64,000 nt of DNA from Petunia secreta (Eukaryota; Streptophyta; Magnoliopsida; Solanales; Solanaceae), in NCBI GenBank assembly GCA_029990175.1, contig JARKIP010000005.1:49217001-49281000 (forward strand), written 5' to 3'. Position numbers and translations under genes: made by a program. Positions 11,600-21,678 of the stretch are shown one piece after another. Below the pieces are notes generated by a model, which saw only the letters and a program-made list of their open reading frames with translations, did no database searches and was not told the origin of the DNA. How positions within the stretch are numbered: the stretch's first letter is position 1; every line of letters starts with the position of its first letter.

Positions 11600-11960
11600 A
11601 AAATTATTTAGTTGTCATCATATATAACAAAGTATTATTTAGAAACAACTTAATTTTATATTTTTCATTTATCTATAATAAGATTATTAAGAGAAATAAA
11701 AAGCTATATGACTTGTTGTAAATGATTTTAGTTTTTTTCTTCTTTATTTCACATAAATGGGAATAGGGAAGAATTATTTTTCCATTTTACGTGACTAAAG
11801 TTAATTATTACTATAAGTTTTCAATTATCTTTGGAGAAATTTAAGCTTGAAAAAGGTTTGTGATTTACAATATTATTTATGGAAGTTTCAAACATGTAAA
11901 TTAAAATGATTTTATCCTCATATATCAGATTGTACAAAGATTTTTGGTACAAATAAAATA
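11600..11960. repeat. Dispersed repeat, copy A
   Basis: About 360 bp that aligns by eye with 35400-35788 in the same orientation. The best stretch is TGTGATTTACAATAT followed by ATGTAAATT and ATCCTCATATATC. I cannot name the repeat family. Confidence 0.5.
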
Positions 11961-11961
11961 G

Positions 11962-12133
11962 ATACTCTATTCATTCCAAAATGAACGCCACTTTTTATTA
12001 ATATTCAAAGATAATGATAAATTTTTACATTTAAAATAATTTAATAAATATTTTACTTTAATAAGAAATTTTTATTGCCACATGAATATAATATATTGAA
12101 GACCATAGATTATTAAGAAAAAATTAACAACAC
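11962..12133. mobile_element. Left half of a small MITE-like repeat split by E4
   Basis: Begins TACTCTATTCATTCCAAAAT, resembling the degenerate CTCCCTCCGT-type terminus of Stowaway-like plant MITEs. The element is interrupted by E4 at its TSD AAAGG (12134-12138). The text resumes at 30128 with a stretch of the type found at the other end of such elements. The classification is from memory of the family style, so it is moderate at best. Confidence 0.4.
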
Positions 12134-12138
12134 AAAGG

Positions 12139-12662
12139 TGTATTACCCTAAATCAAATTAGGATAACAATAAAGACAAAACGAATTAACAGCAATAGAAT
12201 GAACAATATGAGCACAAAGTAAATGATTTCAATATAAGCCTTGAGATTACAATTTGACATGGTTTTCCTCTCTGTTTGTGAATGTCTTTACAAGATATAA
12301 TGAAGGATATTTATAGACGATTAATTGGAGACAATTAAGGGCATTAACTAACACATTCCTCCATGTTTAGATAATGGCTTGCCCATGATCTCCCTCATTG
12401 AATGCTGAGATCATGGGTGGAAATCGTGGAACATCTCTTGCGTTGGAGCTAAACCGCCTTCCCGAGCTACGATTGTTATGCCTCGGGATGATGAGCTGCT
12501 TATTCTCAGAGGCGATTTGATCTCTTGGCTTACAAATGATTTTAATCTCGAAGCTTCACCTCAGGGACCATATTACCAGCTTTGTGTCGTGGGTTTTGCA
12601 CGATACATCTCGAACCCTACGCTCAAGCCGCCACATGTGCAAGCTATATTTTGCCAAATACA
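12139..12662 (-). repeat. E4 3' LTR
   Basis: 524 bp, with terminal inverted repeats TGTATTA/AATACA. It aligns with 29556-30127 but is shorter by internal deletions near its start. It contains a plus-strand ORF (from 12478) shared with the other LTR. Confidence 0.9.
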
Positions 12663-12683
12663 TATAGTCCCCCCACTCTTCGG
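12663..12683 (-). other. E4 polypurine tract
   Basis: On the minus strand this reads as CGAAGAGTGGGGGGACTATA just before the 3' LTR. It is purine-rich and correctly placed. Confidence 0.7.
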
Positions 12684-12860
12684 GCAACTGATCGAGTTTT
12701 CGAGGAGTGGATGAGAATAGGCGGGAGAATGATGTGGCTACACGTGCGCCTAGTAATTCGAAAAGGCGGCCATCACTTCACCTTCTCATCCGTTACACGT
12801 GATGAGTGTTGAGTTCACGCTGCTCCGTCCTCCTTCCCAAGTCAATGATGACTTCTCCCT

Positions 12861-12868
12861 TATAAATA
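12861..12868 (+). promoter_or_regulatory. TATA box for the E4 antisense ORF
   Basis: TATAAATA on the plus strand inside E4, about 190 bp upstream of the first ATG of the antisense coding region. A start site would be expected near 12895. It suggests the antisense gene has, or had, its own promoter outside the LTR. Confidence 0.5.
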
Positions 12869-13049
12869 CCCCAACTTGATCACTTTTCATCTCTACTTGT
12901 AATCTTGAGTAGCAATAGAAATTTTAGAGCAAACAACACCATCTTCCCTTCCAAAATTTGTAATCAAAGCCGAAATTATACACTTTTCATAAAAATATCT
13001 ACACAAACTCCAGTGTCACTCTGGTGATGAAGCCGTTAATACCACCACT

Positions 13050-15706
13050 GTGGTTGTTGGTAGGGAAAAAGTTAACGTTGTTGACCTGTTACAAGTGGTT
13101 GTGCCGCCGAAAACCGATAGTGGAGCAACGTATATGGCAGACTATTTAGCAATGAGACGGCACAAGGCCACTACCGGTCGCAATAAAACTGGAGAAGTTA
13201 CTAGTAAAGAAGAAGACGTTGGCGATGCTAACGTGGATGAGATAGATGATGATGAGTCCTCGAAGTCTAAAGAGATTCCTATTAAGATAGAACTCGAGCC
13301 CTACCACGTCATTTATTTGAGCTTCGACTTAGAGAAAGACTTCAGATCGAAGGAACAGTCCACTGCTCAACAAGAGAAAAATGAGAACGTCCCGGTGCAA
13401 ACTACACCAACATTAATTACCCAAGCCCACGTCCCTTTGGTTTGGGAAGACTGCAAATGGGGGGCCCGAGGTTAAAATTATCGTCCCAGCCCCGAACAAA
13501 AGCAGATCCGACCACGTGGCGGGGGTTTTCTTTGTTTACACCTACCCGTTCACGGTGGGGTTCTCCCTTCCAGTGCACAGGGTGATTGATACATTCTGCC
13601 GAACATATAACTAATGTTTGGCCCAACTTGGCCCCGGCCTATGGAGGGTCGTTGGGTGTCTTGATTTTTTAAGCCGAAAGGCAGGGGTGCCTTTCACTTT
13701 TCAGCATTTGATTTTTCTTTTCCACCCCATCTTTCACAAGGGTGAAATTGTGGTTTTAAACAATTGGAGCAAGTACTCCCTGATAATAAAGAGTGAGGAT
13801 ATGAGGGACCGAGGCTGGTCTGATCGCTATACTCTTCTTCCAACTCACCAATTATCAGCCGAGCCCGGGTTCCCTGTGGTATGGAATACCGAACATAAGT
13901 GATTTTCTTTCAGCCTTTGCTTAGTTGTTTCTCCCCGTCCCTTTGATTGCAACTCGCCTTACATGCTTTGTTTTCCTTTGTAGCCAATAAGGTTCCTATC
14001 GAATCTCCAGCCGATCTAACCGCTTGGGTTCAAGCGATAATAGCGATACAAAAGCGGCCCAACAGGACTTGGGTGAGCATCGCCACTGAGGAGGAGAACC
14101 AATGGGTGTGCAAGAGACACTGTGAGTTCTTTGTTACAATTTGGTCCCTTCAGGGAATGTTCGAGGTCTCTATTCTCATTAGTTTCGTTCTTCCCACTGC
14201 AGGTTTCCCTTGCAAGGAAGCCACTCCCAAACCCAAGGAAATGAAAAGCAAAAAGGGGAAGAATAAAGAAAAAGAGGCCCCCAACACCGATGCTAGTTTA
14301 GCTGCGATAGCGAGCTTGGCTATAACTTTGAAGAAGTCCAAGCCCTCCAAAGCCTCGAAGGGATCTTCTGGGCAGGGATCTTCTTGAGGTAAGGATGATA
14401 TCTTCCTCGGTCACTTCAAAATAGTTACCATATCTTCCAATACCACCTCTACACCTCCAACTTACCTTTATGCAGATCCAAAGAGGAAAAAGAGGGCCTC
14501 GAAGAAACCGACTCGAGAGGTGCACCCTCGTACTGAGGCAAAATTTGATAAGCTTGTTTCTACATCCCGATTCAAGCTAGGGATGAAATAGCTGATGAGG
14601 GGGCCGAGGTCCCTAAGAATGTTAAAGTGGTAGACCTCGAGGGGTCTGACCATGGAACTGATAAGGCCAAGGGCAAGGTCAAAATTGGTGAGGTCAAGCC
14701 TATTATCCACCCATCTGAGGCGAGGATGAGCACCAACGCCACTCGTGCCAGCTCCAAGTCTCCTAACGCCTCGGCTTCTAAAAGGGCCATAAGGAAAGTC
14801 GAGGTCCCTGCCGACTTGTGTCTCTTTGACGGCACGATGGATGTCCCCCTGAATCTTACTCAGCTGTTCAGGCCGAAAGAAGAGGATCATGTCAAGACCC
14901 TATCTCCGAGGGGGATGACGACTTACACTACTGCTAACGCAATTCAGGTAAGATCAGATGTTCGTAATTTTCTTTTTCAATTACCACTCTTGCTCTAACC
15001 ATTCCATAAACCTTTTGTAGAGCTTCTTGTATTCGCTCAAGACGATGCAAATTGAGCGCCATCGAGCCGCAGAGCTTCAATAGGTGGGAGATGCGTGGGA
15101 CCGCCAAAAAGTGGGGTACAAGGCTGAGATTTCTTCTTTAAAGGCTCAATTGGCTAAGTCTAGCTCCGATCTGCGTGAGGCCACTGCCGCTTCAGAGGCT
15201 CAAAAACAAGCTTTAAATGAAAGACATAGGGCTGAGAGCTCGAGGCTGACCGCTGAGGTCGAAGGGCTTCACGGTGAGCTGGATCGGGCCAATGCCCAAT
15301 TTGCTAAGGCTGCTCAAGGTTATCAAGATAAGATGGACGAGAGCATACGAGCCGGACGGAGCAGATTCCAACGCTCGAAGCCAAATCCACTCGTCTCCGA
15401 GGCGAGACTGCTGCTTTGGAGGAGAAGGCCAAGGCCACGAGGGCTGAGTTGGACAAGACCTAGGATATCATCAAAATTCAGCTAAAAGTTCTCGAGCAGT
15501 GTAAATCCGGAGAGATTGACTTGGACAAGGAGACTGTTAATGCCAAAAGTGATGCCGCTTGAGCCTAAGCTATCATGGATGACCTTTTTTCAAGTGAAGG
15601 TTCAAGCGACGATGAGGCCGAGGATGATGAAAAAGAAGAGGACAACGAAGATGGGATTTCTGAGGGCGAAGATGGTTCCCCTCAGGAAGATGACCCTGAT
15701 GCTTGA
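13050..15706 (+). pseudogene. E4 antisense ORF (putative gypsy-type transposon domain, coiled coil, acidic tail)
   Basis: A plus-strand coding relic, opposite to gag-pol. An acidic/basic N-terminal part is at 13050-13475. A domain at about 13490-13902 (VAGVFFVYTYPFTVGFSLPV, then AGVPFTFQHLIFLFHP and PGFPVVWN) resembles the family databases call putative gypsy-type transposon. A Lys-rich linker follows, then a coiled coil at 15084-15350 (ISSLKAQLAKSSSDL). The very acidic C-terminus ends at the TGA at 15704-15706. Plausible GT-AG introns are 14122-14202, 14389-14475 and 14948-15020. The frame is interrupted by a stop near 13612, a shift near 13480, a shift near 15350 and later stops, so this copy is dead. 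The function of such antisense proteins in Tat elements is unknown to me. Confidence 0.7.
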
Positions 15707-16449
15707 TCATTTCATTTCATCATTTTGTTTTTTAGGCTTTCGGGCCTAAATATGTAAATAACTTTTGAGGCCTTTAGGCCTATTTTAACGAAGATTAACT
15801 TTTCTTTCTAAGTGTTAGCCTTTATCTTGTCGAAAAGAATGACTGAACACTTAAAACATTTTTTTCTTGCAAGACTTTAATGAAATTCATAACAAATCGA
15901 TGCTGGCATAGAACAACATCTCGTTCCTGTGCCGAGGCATGAAGAGACAATCTCAATTGAATAATATAACTTCGGGAGTTAGATATTGTAACAAAGAGAT
16001 GTCGAATTAGATTCATTTCATTGATAGTAACAAGTTGTAACTGGAATTTACATAAAACCTAGTCGTGGTTAGACTTGGGAAAATTTGTGAATGACCACTA
16101 TCGGGCTATAAATACAATAACACTAGGCTAATCTTCGACGACATTCCCCGGTGTAAGATAGCTACTCTTCCGATCCGTTGAAGTCCCCGTTATGCGAGGT
16201 TCGAGCCGAATTTGACTGCACACAGTCTGTTTCATCTCCCAGTGTTTGGGTGCAAATAATAAGGACACGAGCACTGCACTCCGTTCCCTCCGCTTCTTGA
16301 AAAAGTCAAGTAAAGAAAAATGAGGGTTAGTTGAATTATCCGACCTAAGCATTAGAGCGATTGCGGCTCGGCGCCGTAGGTGAAAAATTATTGACATAGG
16401 GTAACATACCTCAGTGTCAGAAATAATATCGATTCAAATTAGAAACATT
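15707..16449. other. Spacer between antisense ORF and pol end in E4
   Basis: Convergent transcription would meet here. Right after the antisense stop are two short hairpins (GGCTTTCGGGCC near 15735 and GGCCTTTAGGCC near 15770). No coding pattern was recognised in the remainder. Confidence 0.5.
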
Positions 16450-16778
16450 TCAATTCGAGGGTTCCAGCTTGCCTTTTATATCCTCCAATTGATAGGATCC
16501 TTTGCCAACAATTACTTTGGCTTGATAAGGTCCTTCCCATTTTACTGCAAGCTTGCCAGCATTCTTTTCTTTGGTTGTTTGATTCGAGGCTTTCAACACA
16601 TAGTCTCCAACTTTGAAAGCTATAAGTTTAGCCTTCCTATTAATGTAAGGCTCGATTTGTCTCTTTTGAGTTGTCAACCGAATCAAAGCTAGATCCCTTT
16701 TTCCATAGAGCGGGTCCATATCCACGCGCATTGTCTGTTGATTTGATTCTTCGGTAGCATAAGCGTACCAAAGACCAG
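16450..16778 (-). pseudogene. E4 integrase C-terminal part
   Basis: The minus frame reads ATEESNQQTMRVDMDPLYGK, then GKRDLALIRLTTQKRQIE, FKVGDYVLKASNQTTKEKNA and KWEGPYQAKVIVGKGSYQLE. This is the usual C-terminal end of Tat-type integrases, with the (L)KWEGPY module. It is the continuation of the integrase that stops at 24211 (..PVEVNEPS), displaced by the E5 insertion. Its frame relative to the upstream part is lost at the junction. Confidence 0.75.
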
Positions 16779-18694
16779 TGACACGACCCGGGATCCAGTT
16801 AGGCCGTGCGGGCACCCGACATCCTCCCCTAGACCCATCGGGCGAACCCTTACCAATTAAATTAGGAAAATAAATATAAAATTCATAAATAAGGACAAGA
16901 CTTTAAAATAAAAACACAGACATACTGATACCTCTAAGCTGTGTAAAAGAAATTACAGCTGACTACCCAACATATTAGGTTAGGGCTATCCAGACTAGAC
17001 ATCTAAGAGTACAAGAGAAGAAAGATACCTCCTGAAGGGAGCAAAATGCCAATGAAATAATAAAAAATAAACTGGTGGCAATCCGGAATAAAAGCTGGCT
17101 CACTCTGACAGCTGAAGTCGTCTTCGCTCCTTCACAACGTGGCGAACTCAATCCTAGAGCGAACCTGCCGAAACGAAATAGATAGACTAGAAACAAACAA
17201 CAAACAAGGGTAAGTCAAAAGGACTCAATAAGTGGGGCAGACTAGCCACCTCAAAGAATATGATAGCTAGCCAGGGAGAAGAAACAGATAAACCAAATTC
17301 CTCTTATTTAAATTATAAAAAAAAAATAGAGCCAGATAATAACCGGAAACATGTAAGAAACTATTATCTAAACTAGGGATGCGAGCCAGAAACATATCAA
17401 CAAATAAGCAATGCACGTAGAAGTAGAAAAATAGTTATGTACCACAAGTCTACACAATGGTAAGAAATGAAATGAGATGAAATGAAATGAAATATGATGC
17501 AAAGGGTCACATGTGCCCGTAATCCCATCTCGAAGGGAATACTCCTGCATTCGAAGAGAATCCATTCTGATAACCAACTGGAGAGGAATACTCTTGCTCC
17601 TGGGGCGGAATACTCCTGCACCCGATATAATATAAACCAGAGGCGGAATACTCCTGCATTCTCCTGGGGCGGAATACTCCTGCACCCGATATAATGTAAA
17701 GCTGAGGCGGAATACTCCTACACTCAGTATCTGACATAAGAGCGGAATACTCCTGCACCCAATATGATATAAAGCAGAGGCGGAATACTCCTGCACTCTC
17801 CTGGGACGGAATCCACCTACCCTCAATATGATACAATGGAGCGGAATACTCTTGCTCCTGGGGCGAAATACTCTTGCACCAAAAATGATATGCAATATAA
17901 TGCATATGAATGCAATGTGATGCAATAATAACCCTTCACCGGCGCGGGACTCTCATCGAAAGTCGGGAAGTAGATGCCAACTCACAACCAGAGCACAATG
18001 CTCAGATCCTCAATGCAATACCAACAACAGGACATAACATATAATATACAATGTAAATCCAAAGTTAAGGCGTAACGAGTACGCCTATCGGCAGCTACAC
18101 ACGTAAGGAACACGTGGTAGAAAATCCATGAGGCCAGGTGCCTCCAAAGAAATGGATATAATCACTTACCTTGTTCCAAAGCTAGCATTGCTAATCAACA
18201 ACCGCTTTATCCTTTGGTTTCATTGCCAAACGATCCCACTCTATTCAATAAGTAGAAAAATATATCAAATTAGACTAAAGGTTTCATTCCTCACATCTTA
18301 GGGCAATCCGGTTAGGAACCTGATACCCTATTCGCATACACAATACGCAGGCCAGGCCTATGTACAGGGTTTATGGTCACATAACCAAATCATAACTAGC
18401 CGAACAACATCCAAATTCACTTTCGAAAAATCACAAAAGTCACAAATAATCATACGAACCTAACGGCAGTTTTGAATTTCGAATCGGAGCTCATTCGCCA
18501 AAACCGAGCTCGAAAATCTCTTTTTAATATTTATCGACAATAAAAACTGAAATTTTCTTCCGATACATACCAAACGAGGTCTGATTTAGCTCAAATTTTA
18601 CAGACAGATCCTAATAGACCTTACAAATAATTTAAAATTATCGACACGCCAATCGGAGTCCTAACTTCTGAAACGACTAACCGAGGTCGTTTCA
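16779..18694 (-). repeat. E5 3' LTR
   Basis: 1,916 bp. It is collinear with 21679-24210 but lacks the segment corresponding to about 23310-23900, with a short TCAT filler at the junction near 18391. Confidence 0.9.
17531..17880 (-). repeat. Short-motif array in E5 3' LTR
   Basis: About 11 imperfect copies of GGCGGAATACTCCTGC at irregular spacing of roughly 20-50 bp, often alternating with CTCCTGGG and CACCCGATATAAT. The core GGAATACTCC is a near palindrome. Apparent ORFs here (EYSAPG..., GVFRPR...) are by-products of the repeats. Confidence 0.85.
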
Positions 18695-21664
18695 TTCTCC
18701 TCCACTTAGACTCTCGTTCGTCTTCGAACGAGCCCAAGTCTAAAGAAAAATTTACACATATAACAAAAGAACTTGAACGACCTTCATAAAATATGCCATG
18801 GACATTATCTCATAATTGCAAAATCAGAATTATAACACGCACCCAAACTCTTTGAAATAAACATATCTGGATAATATCATAATGTCATTGCCCAGGTTAT
18901 TCTGACTGAGCTGATCCTTCCTCGAATCATCTCGTCGATATACTTTACGATATAGAATAGTTTGATGGAATTAATAGTTAGCTTACGCTTCAGCAACGCC
19001 TTAGAGATTTAATATTATCATTCTGTATTGGAGAAAGACTCTTCCACTTAAAGCATAAACTCATATAATTAATTTGAATAGGAATAATCATCCTCGCACA
19101 ACCTGCTGGATTAAGAAAGTCTTAGCTAGAACATAACGCGGCTCAGACCTGAGCTACCAAATTATCCTCTCGAGTTACCAAACAGCTGCAACCCTCGAGT
19201 CCATAACTCCATACCTTTTCCATAAGCACCACCGCCTGATGGATCAAATTAGAGGTAAAATGATGCCTCTCGTTACCCTTAGTAGCCTTGAAAAATAACA
19301 ATGTGCTTACCCGGCTACCTTGACACGCACTCTGGCTCAACATAGGGAAGATCACAGTAGGTCACTGACCGCCTAAGCTTACCAGTGCCGAACAAAAAAG
19401 ATATGGATACGGACTGAGGATAGAAATAATTAGAGCTTTAGGAAGCTCTTCTTCTTATTTATTTGGCTACCAGAGCTAGACTACTTTCGAGTCAGGCTAA
19501 TCGAAGAATTGTAATTGAAGAAATAGACATTAAATGAGCTTTATGGAACAACATCTATGTCAATTTAACCTTCCTATAAAAAGGAAACTCCGACAATTTA
19601 CCAGAAAACTCTTTTATACCGAGACAAACTTGTAGAATAACATGACTCTACTAGCGTCTCGAACCAAGAAGAGACACATAGATCGAGTATTACTTACTAA
19701 CCACTTTACGCCGGAAGAAACAATGACACTTTCTGATGGTGACGAATAAGAATCCCATCATCCTACCGGACACTGAGTTCCAAAGAGAGGTAGACTGACT
19801 TGACATTATAAAAGAATGAGGCACAACACGATGCCAAGCAAACAATACCGATACTCACTCACAAATCTTTCACAATTGCCACAAATAGATCATACCAGAA
19901 GCTCACCCCTCTACTACAACAAATTCTTAATAAAAACGACATCCAAGAAAATCATGGAAACCTGATAAGGCAACCATTTCCAAATCGATCGAAAAAATCA
20001 TAGCTTACACACGTATAAGTGAGGAAGAAATACTTGGGTCTACTACATCAGATACCTCAACATCCTGCCAGACTGGTAGTTCATAGAACTGCCTCTGCGG
20101 CTGAGCCAAGCCGCTATCCTGATAATCACCTTCTGAAGAACCACTGCCCCCACGCTCTCGACTTCTACTGGATGGTGGCATTTCTCTGGCTGATTGAGAT
20201 CTAAATGAAATCCCCTGCGACTGTGCAGGTTCCTGATGACGAGAGAAAGGACGACTGCATACTTGCCGGAGTAAAGGAAAACTCCTCAAAGGATAATTAG
20301 TACTCATGCCCATGATAACGCCTTTCCGCTGAAAATGAAAGCATGACAGATTGTTGATAGCTACAAAGAGAAAACTGAATCTATCCTGATGAACAACTAG
20401 CGCACTTTAAGAATTAAGCTCTACGAGCTGAGATAACTTGCCAAGTGACCTCCCAAAATAATCAGAACTCTTACCCCTAAATGAGGTACCATGGTGCCTA
20501 CCAGGGCCGTAGGATCTCATTGCTCTCCCGCTCTAACTCTTCCTGCTCTAAATTATAGTATGCCTCATACCTCCGACCAATACCAATATCAACAACAACA
20601 TCAAATGAAATCTCAATCTAAATTTCTTGAGCCATCTGGGATCTCGAGGAAAGAGAAAGGTCACTAATAAATTTTTGAATCTCCCGAAAGGCTCATGGAC
20701 TAGTTCTAATGCATATCCATCCATTCTATGAATTCAATCTCATATTTTGAAACCAAAAGGCTAACCGACAGGCTACCCTATCTAATCCACTCAAACTGAC
20801 GACTCTTTTCATTTCGCTCGCTGCGCGAAAAGAACTTTTCCCCGAATCTAGAAGAAAGATCGAACCAAGTTAGCTAATAAGAGAGCGGTCCACCAATTCA
20901 AGGCTAGACCCCTGAAACTAGAAAGAAGAATAATCAACACCATAAAGCTCGATACAATCAAGAGCCTGAAGGATACGCTAGCATTATTTTATTTTAAAAC
21001 AATCACGAGGTTTATCTGATGCATTATTGCTTAAGAATATCGAAAGGTTCAACCGCGTAAAATAATGCAACCTCTTTGGGCACTTGTACCGAACTGTTAC
21101 CTCGGCTGGCTAACCAGACAAAACAACTGGTGGCACAACAGATGCTGCCTCTGGAACATAATTTACTAGGGCAACATCAGGAACTGGAACAAGAGCTCTC
21201 TAAGTCTGAACATCTACATATGTGGCGACATGATAAGCTGCCTAGCGAATAATAGGTTCTTGTGGTATCTGCATCGCCGATACTCTCATAAAAGCATCGT
21301 AGAGAGCCAAGGGAACCACAAGGCCCTGCTCCCTTGCCCATCGCAAGCTCGTATAGCTGGGACCTCCGTAACTAGATCGTCAGCACGATCAAAAACTCTC
21401 GGGGCTTCGTCAGTGCTCGCCCCAGGCTAGACTGCTTCGTCTTGAACTCATACCGTTTGTTGATTTGTCGCACGAGGGTTCACAATTACCACGAAGGAAT
21501 TTAAAAAAATACTTTTGCATCCTAGACCGACGCACGATCAGAAAAGAAGGAAGTGAAACTTCCTAAATGCCATCATAGCCTCTCGTAAATAAGTACGGAC
21601 GCCTACGTACCCATCAACGAGACTCTACTAGACACTGTCTTAGTTTGGATAGACTCTAAACCGG
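18695..21664 (-). pseudogene. E5 internal region with gag remnant only
   Basis: Minus-strand text between about 21430 and 20000 resembles a plant gypsy gag in broken frames. There is a segment with SFRGLALNWWTALL near 20930, a QGSLSVS..YEIEF-like piece near 20780, and a Ser/Arg/Gln-rich tail at 20313-20005 (SRPFSRHQEPAQSQG). No zinc knuckle, DSG, YxDD or DDE pattern was found. From 20000 to 18732 I see no coding pattern. An 8-bp-arm hairpin (CTCGTTCG/CGAACGAG) sits at 18713-18732 beside the PPT. Either pol was deleted or this is a naturally non-autonomous family. Confidence 0.55.
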
Positions 21665-21676
21665 GCTCTGATACCA
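21665..21676 (-). other. E5 primer-binding site (iMet type)
   Basis: Minus strand TGGTATCAGAGC, two bases from the 5' LTR. Confidence 0.9.
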
Positions 21677-21678
21677 AC

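Noticed and set aside
17531..17880. CRISPR-like look of regularly repeated 16-mers
   Set aside because: Spacers are not of constant length and are themselves repetitive, the array is inside a plant LTR, and no cas gene exists in the window.
17368..17925. Long minus-strand ORFs of 130-185 codons in the E5 LTR arrays (also 22298-22844)
   Set aside because: They consist of a repeating EYSAPG/GVFRPR pattern that comes straight from the DNA motif array, and several frames are open at once. This is a repeat artefact.
18713..18732. CTCGTTCG/CGAACGAG hairpin as a terminator or attachment site
   Set aside because: It is a short hairpin beside the E5 PPT. Probably incidental, with no evidence for a separate function.
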